This document shows, one piece after another, positions 1-11,790 of a stretch of DNA of 64,000 nucleotides. Source of the stretch: Tupaia tana. Its lineage: Eukaryota; Chordata; Mammalia; Scandentia; Tupaiidae. The translations under genes and the position numbers were made by a program. The notes beneath the pieces were generated by a model. That model did no database searches. It was given only the letters and a program-made list of their open reading frames with translations, and was not told the DNA's origin. Within the stretch, counting starts at the first letter, position 1. Each line of letters begins with the position of its first letter. The stretch is taken from contig JAKSZU010000139.1 in the NCBI GenBank assembly GCA_026018925.1, forward strand, positions 1 to 64,000, given 5' to 3'.

Positions 1-2192
1 CCAAAAAAAAATGAGAAGACAGGAGCAGAGAGAGACAGAGACCTCAGAGACACAGAGACAGGGATAGAAGGCCAGAGGGGCTCCGTACCACACTAGCTTT
101 GCTTCTGGAGGCTGAATTATGAGTAGAAAATCTTCATTTCTCCTGTGGCTGAAATATCTAGTTCCCAGTATCCATGTGGAATCTTCTCAGAGAATGGCTC
201 AACTCTCCTGCCTGGGAGAAAGGAGCAGAAGGGCTTATTAACAAAACAAAAGATGGAGCTGAGAGCCAGAGAGAAATTCTACCTTTAAAAAAATCGTAAA
301 AAGGAAAAATTACCAAAAAAAAATGAGGAGACAGGAGCAGAGAGAGACAGAGACCTCAGAGACACAGAGACAGGGATAGAAGGCCAGAGGGGCTCCCTAC
401 CACACTAGCTTTGCTTTCTGGAGGCTGAATTATGAGTTGAAAATCTTCATTTCTCCTGTGCCTGAAATATCTAATTCCGAGTATCCATGTGGAATCTTCT
501 CAGAGAATGGCTCAACTCTCCTGCCTGGGAGAAAGGAGCAGAAGGGCTTATTAACAAAACAAAAGATGGAGCTGAGAGCCCGAGAGAAATTCTACCTTTC
601 AAAAAATCGTAAAAAGGAAAAATTACCCAAAAAATAATGAGGAGACCGGAGCAGAGAGAGACAGAGACCTCAGAGACACAGAGACAGGGATAGAAGGCCA
701 GAGGGGCTCCCTACCACACTAGCTTTGCTTGCTGGAGACTGAATTATGAGTAGAAAATCTTCATTTCTCCTGTGCCTGAAATATCTAGTTCCCAGTATCC
801 ATGTGGAATCTTCTCAGAGAATGGCTCAACTCTCCTGCCTGGGAGAAAGGAGCAGAAGGGCTTATTAACAAAGCAAAAGATGGAGCTAAGAGCCAGAGAG
901 AAATTCTACCTTTAAAAAAATCGTAAAAAGGAAAAATTACCAAAAAAATATGAGGAGACAGGAGCAGAGAGAGACAGAGACCTCAGAGACACAGAGACAG
1001 GGATAGAAGGCCAGAGGGGCTCCCTACCACACTAGCTTTGCTTGCTGGAGGCTGAATTATGAGTAGAAAATCTTCATTTCTCCTGTGCCTGAAATATCTA
1101 GTTCCCAGTATCCATGTGGAATCTTCTCAGAGAATGGCTCAACTCTCCTGCCTGGGAGAAAGGAGCAGAAGGGCTTATTAACAAAACAAAAGATGGAGCT
1201 GAGAGTCAGAGAGAAATTCTTCCTTTCAAAAAATCGTAAAAAGGAAAAATTACCAAAAAAATAAATGAGGAGACAGGAGCAGAGAGAGACAGAGACCTCA
1301 GAGACACAGAGACAGGGAGAGAAGGCCAGAGGGGCTCCCTACCACACTAGCTTTGCTTTCTGGAGGCTGAATTATGAGTTGAAAATCTTCATTTCTCCTG
1401 TGCCTGAAATATCTAGTTCCGAGTATCCATGTGGAATCTTCTCAGAGAATAACTCAACTCTCCTGCCTGGGAGAAAGGAGCAGAAGGGCTTATTAACAAA
1501 ACAAAAGATGGAGCTGAGAGCCAGAGAGAAATTCTACCTTTCAAAAAATCGTAAAAAGGAAAAATTACCCAAAAAATAATGAGGAGACCGGAGCAGAGAG
1601 AGACAGAGACCTCAGAGACACAGAGACAGGGATAGAAGGCCAGAGGGGCTCCCTACCACACTAGCTTTGCTTGCTGGAGGCTGAATTATGAGTACAAAAT
1701 CTTCATTTCTCCTGTGCCTGAGATATCTAGTTCCCAGTATCCATGTGGAATCTTCTCAGAGAATGGCTCAACTCTCCTGCCTGGGAGAAAGGAGCAGAAG
1801 GGCTTATTAACAAAACAAAAGATGGAGCTGAGAGCCAGAGAGAAATTCTACTTTTAAAAAATCGTAAAAAGGACAAATTACCAAAAAAAAATGAGGAGAC
1901 AGGAGCAGAGAGAGACAGAGATCTCAGAGACACAGAGACAGGGATAGAAGGCCAGAGGGGCTCCCTACCACACTAGCTTTGCTTGCTGGAGGCTGAATTA
2001 TGAGTAGAAAATCTTCATTACTCCTGTGCCTGAAATATCTAGTTCCCAGTATCCATGTGGAATCTTCTCAGAGAATGGCTCAACTCTCCTGCCTGGGGGA
2101 AAGGAGCAGAAGGGCTTATTAACAAAACAAAAGATGGAGCTGAGAGCCAGAGAGAAATTCTACCTTTAAAAAAATCGTAAAAGGAAAAATGT
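1..2192 (+). repeat. 7-monomer sub-repeat, left copy
   Basis: This block matches the next 2.19 kb at an offset of about 2,191-2,192. Shared diagnostics include the AATGAGAAGAC monomer (start of window and 2,202), ATGAGTTGAAAATC monomers (431 and 2,623), AAGCAAAAGATGGAGCTAAG (about 870 and 3,063) and the TTACTCC monomer (2,018 and 4,212). Private differences include a one-base loss at about 104 (GCTTCTGG for GCTTGCTGG) and AATAACTC in place of AATGGCTC near 1,448. The left end is cut by the window edge, so the number of copies further left is unknown. Confidence 0.85.
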
Positions 2193-4335
2193 CCAAAAAA
2201 AAATGAGAAGACAGGAGCAGAGAGAGACAGAGACCTCAGAGACACAGAGACAGGGATAGAAGGCCAGAGGGGCTCCGTACCACACTAGCTTTGCTTGCTG
2301 GAGGCTGAATTATGAGTAGAAAATCTTCATTTCTCCTGTGGCTGAAATATCTAGTTCCCAGTATCCATGTGGAATCTTCTCAGAGAATGGCTCAACTCTT
2401 CTGCCTGGGAGAAAGGAGCAGAAGGGCTTATTAACAAAACAAAAGATGGAGCTGAGAGCCAGAGAGAAATTCTACCTTTAAAAAAATCGTAAAAGGAAAA
2501 ATTACCAAAAAAAAATGAGGAGACAGGAGCAGAGAGAGACAGAGACCTCAGAGACACAGAGACAGGGATAGAAGGCCAGAGGGGCTCCCTACCACACTAG
2601 CTTTGCTTTCTGGAGGCTGAATTATGAGTTGAAAATCTTCATTTCTCCTGTGCCTGAAATATCTAATTCCGAGTATCCATGTGGAATCTTCTCAGAGAAT
2701 GGCTCAACTCTCCTGCCTGGGAGAAAGGAGCAGAAGGGCTTATTAACAAAACAAAAGATGGAGCTGAGAGCCAGAGAGAAATTCTACCTTTCAAAAAATC
2801 GTAAAAAGGAAAAATTACCCAAAAAATAATGAGGAGACCGGAGCAGAGAGAGACAGAGACCTCAGAGACACAGAGACAGGGAGAGAAGGCCAGAGGGGCT
2901 CCCTACCACACTAGCTTTGCTTGCTGGAGACTGAATTATGAGTAGAAAATCTTCATTTCTCCTGTGCCTGAAATATCTAGTTCCCAGTATCCATGTGGAA
3001 TCTTCTCAGAGAATGGCTCAACTCTCCTGCCTGGGAGAAAGGAGCAGAAGGGCTTATTAACAAAGCAAAAGATGGAGCTAAGAGCCAGAGAGAAATTCTA
3101 CCTTTAAAAAAATCATAAAAGGAAAAATTACCAAAAAAATATGAGGAGACAGGAGCAGAGAGAGACAGAGACCTCAGAGACACAGAGACAGGGATAGAAG
3201 GCCAGAGGGGCTCCCTACCACAGTAGCTTTGCTTGCTGGAGGCTGAATTATGAGTAGAAAATCTTCATTTCTCCTGTGCCTGAAATATCTAGTTCCCAGT
3301 ATCCATGTGGAATCTTCTCAGAGAATGGCTCAACTCTCCTGCCTGGGAGAAAGGAGCAGAAGGGCTTATTAACAAAACAAAAGATGGAGCTGAGAGTCAG
3401 AGAGAAATTCTTCCTTTCAAAAAATCGTAAAAAGGAAAAATTACCAAAAAAATAAATGAGGAGACAGGAGCAGAGAGAGACAGAGACCTCAGAGACACAG
3501 AGACAGGGAGAGAAGGCCAGAGGGGCTCCCTACCACACTAGCTTTGCTTTCTGGAGGCTGAATTATGAGTTGAAAATCTTCATTTCTCCTGTGCCTGAAA
3601 TATCTAGTTCCGAGTATCCATGTGGAATCTTCTCAGAGAATGGCTCAACTCTCCTGCCTGGGAGAAAGGAGCAGAAGGGCTTATTAACAAAACAAAAGAT
3701 GGAGCTGAGAGCCAGAGAGAAATTCTACCTTTCAAAAAATCGTAAAAAGGAAAAATTACCCAAAAAATAATGAGGAGACCGGAGCAGAGAGAGACAGAGA
3801 CCTCATAGACACAGAGACAGGGATAGAAGGCCAGAGGGGCTCCCTACCACACTAGCTTTGCTTGCTGGAGGCTGAATTATGAGTAGAAAATCTTCATTTC
3901 TCCTGTGCCTGAAATATCTAGTTCCCAGTATCCATGTGGAATCTTCTCAGAGAATGGCTCAACTCTCCTGCCTGGGAGAAAGGAGGAGAAGGGCTTATTA
4001 ACAAAACAAAAGATGGAGCTGAGAGCCAGAGAGAAATTCTACTTTTAAAAAAATCGTAAAAAGGACAAATTACCAAAAAAAAAATGAGGAGACAGGAGCA
4101 GAGAGAGACAGAGATCTCAGAGACACAGAGACAGGGATAGAAGGCCAGAGGGGCTCCCTACCACACTAGCTTTGCTTGCTGGAGGCTGAATTATGAGTAG
4201 AAAATCTTCATTACTCCTGTGCCTGAAATATCTAGTTCCCAGTATCCATGTGGAATCTTCTCAGAGAATGGCTCAACTCTCCTGCCTGGGGAAAGGAGCA
4301 GAAGGGCTTATTAACAAAACAAAAGATGGAGCTGA
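2193..4335 (+). repeat. 7-monomer sub-repeat, right copy
   Basis: Second copy of the 2.19 kb block. Similarity to the left copy stops near 4,335. Here the sequence changes to the GAGAGTCAGAGAG subtype with ATCATAAAAAGG, while the left copy continues with GAGAGCC and AATGTCC at 2,190. The same arrangement recurs, with only part of the left copy, in the second HOR copy (12.70-14.10 against 14.88-16.24 kb) and the third (24.92-26.33 against 27.11-28.0 kb). The duplication therefore predates amplification of the long HOR. Confidence 0.82.
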
Positions 4336-6255
4336 GAGTCAGAGAGAAATTCTTACTTTAAAAAAATCATAAAAAGGAAAAATTACCAAAAAAAATGAGG
4401 AGGCAAGAGCAGAGAGAGACAGAGACCTCAGAGACACAGAGACAGGTATAGAAGGCCAGAGGGGCTCCCTACCACACTAGCTTTGCTTGCTGGAGGCGGA
4501 ATTATGAGTAGAAAATCTTCATTTCTCCTGTGCCTGAAATATCTAGTTCCCAGTATCCATGTGGAATCTTCTCAGAGAATGGCTCAACTCTCCTGCCTGG
4601 CAGAAAGGAGCAGAAGGGCTTATTAACAAAACAAAAGATGGAGCTGAGAGCCAGAGAGAAATTCTACCTTTAAAAAAATCGTAAAAAGGAAAAATGACCA
4701 AAAAAATATGAGGAGACAGGAGCAGAGAGAGACAGAGACCTCAGAGACACAGAGACAGGGATAGAAGGCCAGAGGGGCTCCGTACCACACTAGCTTTGCT
4801 TGCTGGAGGCTGAATTATGAGTAGAAAATCTTCATTTCTCCTGTGCCTGAAATATCTAGTTCCCAGTATCCATTTGGAACCTTCTCAGAGAATGGCTCAA
4901 CTCTCCTGCCTGGGAGAAAGGAGCAGAAGGGCTTATTAACAAAACAAAAGATGGAGCTGAGAGCCAGAGAGAAATTCTACCTTTCAAAAAATCGTAAAAA
5001 GGAAAAATTACCCAAAAAATAATGAGGAGACCGGAGCAGAGAGGGACAGAGACCTCAGAGACACAGAGACAGGGATAGAAGGCCAGAGGGGCTCCCTACC
5101 ACACTAGCTTTGCTTGCTGGAGACTGAATTATGAGTAGAAAATCTTCATTTCTCCTGTGCCTGAAATATCTAGTTCCCAGTATCCATGTGGAATCTTCTC
5201 AGAGAATGGCTCAACTCTCCTGCCTGGGAGAAAGGAGCAGAAGGGCTTATTAACAAAGCAAAAGATGGAGCTAAGAGCCAGAGAGAAATTCTACCTTTAA
5301 AAAAATCGTAAAAAGGAAAAATTACCAAAAAAATATGAGGAGACAGGAGCAGAGAGAGACAGAGACCTCAGAGACACAGAGACAGGGATAGAAGGCCAGA
5401 GGGGCTCCCTACCACAGTAGCTTTGCTTGCTGGAGGCTGAATTATGAGTAGAAAATCTTCATTTCTCCTGTGCCTGAAATATCTAGTTCCCAGTATCCAT
5501 GTGGAATCTTCTCAGAGAATGGCTCAACTCTCCTGCCTGGGAGAAAGGAGCAGAAGGGCTTATTAACAAAACAAAAGATGGAGCTGAGAGCCAGAGAGAA
5601 ATTCTACCTTTAAAAAAATCGTAAAAAGGACAAATTACCAAAAAAAAATGAGGAGACAGGAGCAGAGAGAGACAGAGATCTCAGAGACACAGAGACAGGG
5701 ATAGAAGGCCAGAGGGGCTCCCTACCACACTAGCTTTGCTTGCTGGAGGCTGAATTATGAGTAGAAAATCTTCATTACTCCTGTGCCTGAAATATCTAGT
5801 TCCCAGTATCCATGTGGAAACTTCTCAGAGAATGGCTCAACTCTCCTGCCTGGGAGAAAGGAGCAGAAGGGCTTATTAACAAAACAAAAGATGGAGCTGA
5901 GAGTCAGAGAGAAATTCTTCCTTTAAAAAAATCATAAAAAGGAAAAATTACCAAAAAAAATGAGGAGGCAGGAGCAGAGAGAGACAGAGACCTCAGAGAC
6001 ACAGAGACAGGGATAGAAGGCCAGAGGGGCTCCCTACCACACTAGCTTTGCTTGCTGGAGGCGGAATTATGAGTAGAAAATCTTCATTTCTCCTGTGCCT
6101 GAAATATCTAGTTCCCAGTATCCATGTGGAATCTTCTCAGAGAATGGCTCAACTCTCCTGCCTGGGAGAAAGGAGCAGAAGGGCTTATTAACAAAACAAA
6201 AGATGGAGCTGAGAGCCAGAGAGAAATTCTACCTTTAAAAAAATCGTAAAAAGGA
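3860..6255 (+). repeat. 5-monomer internal duplication in HOR copy 1
   Basis: The stretch 3,860-4,690 matches 5,425-6,255 at an offset of 1,565 bp, five monomers. The shared order is a GGACAAATT/GAGATCTCAG monomer, a TTACTCC/GAGAGTC/GAGGAGGC monomer and a GGCGGAATTAT monomer. Three other monomers lie between the matching parts, including one with CATTTGGAACC at 4,872. The equivalent pair in HOR copy 2 is at about 15.76-16.59 and 17.33-18.16 kb. In HOR copy 3 only one member survives, so this pair was probably the substrate of the deletion there. Confidence 0.8.
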
Positions 6256-6699
6256 AATAGGACCAAAAAAATATGAGGAGACAGGAGCAGAGAGAGACAG
6301 AGACCTCAGAGACACAGAGACAGGGATAGAAGGCCAGAGGGGCTCCCTACCACACTAGCTTTGCTTGCTGGAGGCTGAATTATGAGTAGAAAATCTTCAT
6401 TTCTCCTGTGCCTGAAATATCTAGTTCCCAGTATCCATGTGGAATCTTCTCAGAGAATGGCTCAACTCTCCTACCTGGGACAAAGGAGCAGAAGGGCTTA
6501 TTAACAAAACAAAAGATGGAGCTGAGAGCCAGAGAGAAATTCTACCTTTCAAAAAATCGTAAAAAGGAAAAATGACCAAAAAAATATGAGGAGACAGGAG
6601 CAGAGAGAGACAGAGACCTCAGAGACACAGAGACAGGGATAGAAGGCCAGAGGGGCTCCCTACCACACTAGCTTTGCTTGCTGGAGGCTGAATTATGAG

Positions 6700-9600
6700 T
6701 AGAAAATCTTCATTTCTCCTGTGCCTGAAATATCTAGTTCCCTGTATCCATGTGGAATCTTCTCAGAGAATGGCTCAACTCTCCTGCCTGGGAGAAAGGA
6801 GCAGCAGGGCTTATTAACAAAACAAAAGATGGAGCTGAGAGCCAGAGGGAAATTCTACCTTTAACAAAATCGTAAAAAGAAAAAATTACCAAAAAAAAAA
6901 TGAGGAGACAGGAGCAGAGAGAGACAGAGACCTCAGAGACACAGAGACAGGGATAGAAGGCCAGAGGGGCTCCCTCCCACACTAGCTTTGCTTTCTGGAG
7001 GCTGAATTATGAGTTGAAAATCTTCATTTCTCCTGTGCCTGAGATATCTATTTCCCAGTATCCATGTGGAATCTTCTCAGAGAATGGCTCAACTCTCCGG
7101 CCTGGGAGAAAGGAGCAGAAGGGCTTATTAACAAAAGAAAGATGGAACTGAGAGCCAGAGAGAAATTCTACCTTTCAAAAAATCGTAAAAAGGAAAAATT
7201 ACCAAAAAAATAATGAGGAGACCGGAGCAGAGAGAGACAGAGACCTCAGAGACACAGAGACAGGGATAGAAGGCCAGAGGGGCTCCCTACCACACTAGCT
7301 TTGCTTGCTGGAGGCTGAATTATGAGTAGAAAATCTTCATTTCTCCTGTGCCTGAAATATCTAGTTCCCAGTATCCATGTGGAATCTTCTCAGAGAATGG
7401 CTCAACTCTCCTGCCTGGGAGAAAGGAGCAGAAGGTCTTATTAACAAAGGAAAAGATGGAGCTGAGAGCCAGAGAGAAATTCTACCTTTAAAAAAATCGT
7501 AAAAAGGAAAAATTACCAAAAAAATATGAGGAGACAGGAGCAGAGAGAGACAGAGACCTCAGAGACACAGAGACAGGGATAGAAGGACACAGGGGCTCCC
7601 TACCACACTAGCTTGGCTTGCTGGAGGCTGAATTATGAGTAGAAAATCTACATTTCTCCTGTGCCTGAAATATCCAGTTCCCAGTATCCATGTGGAATCT
7701 TTTCAGAGAATGGTTCAACTCTCCTTCCTGGGAGAAAGGAGAAGAAGGGCTTATTAACAAAACAAAAGATGGAGCTGAGAGACAGAGAAAAATTCTACCT
7801 TTCAAAAAATCGTAAAAAGGAAAAATTACCAAAAAAAAATGAGGAGACAGGAGCAGAGAGAGACAGAGACCTCAGAGACACAGAGACAGGGATAGAAGGC
7901 CAGAGGGGCTCCCTACCACAGTAGCTTTGCTTGCTGGAGGCTGAATTATGAGTAGAAAATCTTCATTTCTCCTGTGGCTGAAATATCTAGTTCCCAGTAT
8001 CCATGTGGAATCTTCTCAGAGAATGGCTCAACTCTCCTGCCTGGGAGAAAGGAGCAGAAGGGCTTATTAACAAAATAAAAGATGGAGCTGAGAGTCAGAG
8101 AGAAATTCTTCCTTTAAAAAAAATCATCAAAAGGAAAAATTACCAAAAAAAATGAGGAGACAGGAGCAGAGAGAGACAGAGACCTCAGAGACACAGAGAC
8201 AGGGATAGAAGTCCAGAGGGGCTCCCTACCACACTAGCTTTGCTTGCTGGAGGCTGAATTATGAGTAGAAAATCTTCATTGCTCCTGTGCCTGAAATATC
8301 TAGTTCCCAGTATCCATGTGGAATCTTCTCAGAGAATGGCTCAACTCTCCTGCCTGGGAGAAAGGAGCAGAAGGGCTTATTAACAAAACAAAAGATGGAC
8401 CTGAGAGCCAGTGAGAAATTCTACCTTTAAAAAAATCATAAAAAGGAAAAATTACCAAAAAAAAAAAAAATGAGGAGACAGGAGCAGAGAGAGACAGAGA
8501 TCTCAGAGACACAGAGACAGGGATAGAAGGCCAAAGGGGCTCCCTACCACACTAGCTTTGCTTGCTGTAGGCTGAATTATGAGTAGAAAATCTTCATTTC
8601 TCCTGTGCCTGAAATATCTAGTTCCCAGTATCCATGTGGAATCTTCTCAGAGAATGGCTCAACTCTCCTGCCTGGGAGAAAGGAGCAGAAGGGCTTATTA
8701 ACAAAACAAAAGATGGAGCTGAGAGCCAGAGAGAAATTCTACCTTTAAAAAAAATCGTAAAAAGGACAAATTACCAAAAAAAAATGAGGAGACAGGAGCA
8801 GAGGGAGACAGAGACCTCAGAGACACAGAGACAGGGATAGAAGGCCAGAGGGGCTCCCTACCACACTAGCTTTGCTTGCTGGAGGCTGAATTATGAGTAG
8901 AAAATCTTCATTTCTCCTGTGCCTGAAATATCTAGTTCCCAGTATCCATGTGGAATCTTCTCAGAGAATGGCTCAACTCTCCTGCCTGGGAGAAAGGAGC
9001 AGAAGGGCTTATTAACAAAAGAAAAGATGGAGCTGAGAGTCAGAGAGAAATTCTTCCTTTAAAAAAAATCATAAAAAGGAAAAATTACAAAAAAAAATGA
9101 GGAGACAGGAGCAGAGAGAAACAGAGAATTCAGAGACACAGAGACAGGGATAGAAGTCCAGAGGGGCTCCCTACCACACTAGCTTTGCTTGCTGGAGGCT
9201 GAATTATGTGTAGAAAATCTTCATTTCTCCTGTGCCTGAAATATCTAGTTTCCAGTATCCATGTGGAATCTTCTCAGAGAATGGCTCAACTCTCCTGCCT
9301 GGGAGAAAGGAGCAGAAGGGCTTATTTAGAAAACAAATGATGGACCTGAGAGCCAGTGAGAAATTCTACCTTTAAAAAAATCGTAAAAAGGAAATATTAC
9401 CAAAAAAAAAATGAGGAGACAGGAGCAGAGAGAGACAGAGACCTCAGAGACACAGAGACAGGGATAGAAGGCCAGAGGGGCTCCCTACCACACTAGCTTT
9501 GCTTTCTGGAGGCTGAATTATGAGTAGAAAATCTTCATTTCCCTGTGCCTGAAATATCTAGTTCCCAGTATCCATGTGGAATCTTCTCAGAGAATGGCTC

Positions 9601-10220
9601 AACTCTCCTGCCTGGGAAAAAGGAGCAGAAGGGCTTATTAACAAAACAAAAGATGGAGCTGAGAGCCAGGGAAAAATTCTACCTTTCAAAAAATCGTAAA
9701 AAGGAAAAATTACCAAAAAAAATGAGGAGACAGGAGCAGAGAGAGACAGAGACCTCAGAGACACAGAGACAGGGATAGACGGCCAGAGGGGCTCCCTACC
9801 ACACTAGCTTTGCTTTCTGGAGGCTGAATTATGAGTAGAAAATCTTCATTACTCCTGTGCCTGAAATATCTAGTTCCCAGTATCCATGTGGAATCTTCTC
9901 AGAGAATGGCTCAACTCTCCTGCCTGGGAGAAAGGAGCAGAAGGGCTTATTAACAAAACAAAAGATGGAGCTGAGAGTCAGAGAGAAATTCTTCCTTTAA
10001 AAAAATCATAAAAAGGAAAAATTACCAAAAAAAATGAGGAGACAGGAGCAGAGAGAGACAGAGACCTCAGAGACACAGAGACAGGGATAGAAGGCCAGAG
10101 GGGCTCCCTACCACACTAGCTTTGCTTGCTGGAGGCGGAATTATGAGTAGAAAATCTTCATTTCTCCTGTGCCTGAAATATCTAGTTCCCAGTGTCCATG
10201 TGGAATCTTCTCAGAGAATG
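6700..10220 (+). repeat. 11-monomer core segment, copy 1
   Basis: This 3.5 kb run is the part of the array kept in all five major repeat copies. Ordered diagnostics are CCCTGTATCC with CTTTAACAAAATCG, the GAGTTGAAAATC/CTCCGGCC monomer, AAGGTCTTATTAAC, GGACACAGGGG/CTTGGCTTGC, TTCATTGCTCC followed by a 14-base A-tract, the GAATTC monomer (9,126), the CTTATTTAGAAAACAAATG monomer, TTCCCTGTGCC, TTACTCC and GGCGGAATTAT with CAGTGTCC. The next copies start about 11.91, 22.57, 32.28 and 39.49 kb to the right. Confidence 0.85.
8457..8470 (+). repeat. Elongated A-tract, 14 A
   Basis: The A-tract at the end of most monomers is 6-10 bases. Here it is 14, immediately 5' of ATGAGGAG. The same HOR position is also long in every other copy of this monomer. 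Confidence 0.95.
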
Positions 10221-11790
10221 GCTCAACTCTCCTGCCTGGGAGAAAGGAGCAGAAGGGCTTATTAACAAAACAAAAGATGGAGCTGAGAGCCAGAGAGAAA
10301 TTCTACCTTTAAAAAAATCGTAAAAAGGACAAATTACCAAAAAAAAAATGAGGAGACAGGAGCAGAGAGAGACAGAGACCTCAGAGACACAGAGACAGGG
10401 ATAGAAGGCCAGAGGGGCTCCCTACCACACTAGCTTTGCTTGCTGGAGGCTGAATTATGAGTAGAAAATCTTCATTTCTCCTGTGCCTGAAATATCTAGT
10501 TCCCAGTATCCATGTGGAAACTTCTCAGAGAATGGCTCAACTCTCCTGCCTGGGAGAAAGGAGCAGAAGGGCTTATTAACAAAAGAAAAGATGGAGCTGA
10601 GAGTCAGAGAGAAATTCTTCCTTTAAAAAAAATCATAAAAAGGAAAAATTAGCAAAAAAAAATGAGGAGACAGGAGCAGAGAGAAACAGAGAATTCAGAG
10701 ACACAGAGACAGGGATAGAAGTCCAGAGGGGCTCCCTACCACACTAGCTTTGCTTGTTGGAGGCTGAATTATGTGTAGAAAATCTTCATTTCTCCTGTGC
10801 CTGAAATATCTAGTTTCCAGTATCCATGTGGAAACTTCTCAGAGAATGGCTCAACTCTCCTGCCTGGGAGAAAGGAGCAGAAGGGCTTATTTACAAAACA
10901 AATGATGGACCTGAGAGCCAGTGAGAAATTCTACCTTTAAAAAATCGTAAAAAGGAAAAATTACCAAAAAAAAAATGAGGAGACAGGAGCAGAGAGAGAC
11001 AGAGACCTCAGAGACACAGAGACAGGGATAGAAGGCCAGAGGGGCTCCCTACCACACTAGCTTTGCTTTCTGGAGTCTGAATTATGAGTAGAAAATCTTC
11101 ATTACTCCTGTGCCTGAAATATCTAGTTCCCAGTATCCATGTGGAATCTTCTCAGAGAATGGCTCAACTCTCCTGCCTGGGAGAAAGGAGCAGAAGGGCT
11201 TATTAACAAAACAAAAGATGGAGCTGAGAGTCAGAGAGAAATTCTTCCTTTAAAAAAATCATAAAAAGGAAAAATTACCAAAAAAAATGAGGAGACAGGA
11301 GCAGAGAGAGACAGAGACCTCAGAGACACAGAGACAGGGATAGAAGGCCAGAGGGGCTCCCTACCACACTAGCTTTGCTTGCTGGAGGCGGAATTATGAG
11401 TAGAAAATCTTCATTTCTCCTGTGCCTGAAATATCTAGTTCCCAGTGTCCATGTGGAATCTTCTCAGAGAATGGCTCAACTCTCCTGCCTGGGAGAAAGG
11501 AGCAGAAGGGCTTATTAACAAAACAAAAGATGGAGCTGAGAGCCAGAGAGAAATTCTACCTTTAAAAAAATCGTAAAAAGGAAAAATTACCAAAAAAAAA
11601 TGAGGAGACAGGAGCAGAGAGAGACAGAGACCTCAGAGACACAGAGACAGGGATAGAAGGCCACAGGGACTCCCTACCACACTAGCTTTGCTTGCTGTAG
11701 GCTGAATTATGAGTAGAAAATCTTCATTTCTCCTGTGCCTGAAATATCTAGTTCCCAGTATCCATGTGGAATCTTCTCAGAGAATGGCTC
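8975..11790 (+). repeat. Nested 5-monomer and 4-monomer duplication
   Basis: Two successive runs share the order: AAAGAAAAGATGG/GAGAGTC monomer, GAATTC plus ATTATGTGTAG monomer, AAACAAATGATGGACCTGAG monomer, TTACTCC monomer, GGCGGAATTAT/CAGTGTCC monomer. The left run (about 8,975-10,539) also holds the TTCCCTGTGCC monomer, so it is one unit longer. Offsets are therefore 1,565 bp at the start (GAATTC at 9,126 and 10,691) and 1,253 bp at the end (ATTACTCC at 9,848 and 11,101). The same 5+4 pattern recurs at about 20.88-23.70 and 31.54-34.36 kb. Confidence 0.82.

Noticed and set aside
1260-1265. AATAAA polyadenylation-like hexamers in some monomers (also near 3,451, 12,535, 13,163, 25,389 and 38,235)
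   Set aside because: They arise where a T interrupts the A-rich monomer end (AAAATAAATGAGG). No transcript unit or downstream signal is associated with them.
1265-1579. A 104-codon open frame starting at ATGAGGAGACAGG, recurring at 3,456, 15,360, 25,394 and 27,590
   Set aside because: It spans one monomer and a few bases, stops at the next A-rich end, and exists only because TGAGTTG replaces TGAGTAG and the length happens to suit. 313 is not a multiple of 3, the frame is lost by one-base indels in sister copies (for example near 13,372), and there is no codon signature.
1727-1933. Recurrent minus-strand frames of about 68-83 codons with a serine/leucine/phenylalanine-rich product that could pass for a signal peptide or membrane segment
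   Set aside because: They are the complement of the purine-rich half and overlap plus-strand frames in the same monomer. Hydrophobic residues come from the T-rich complement of the A-tracts.
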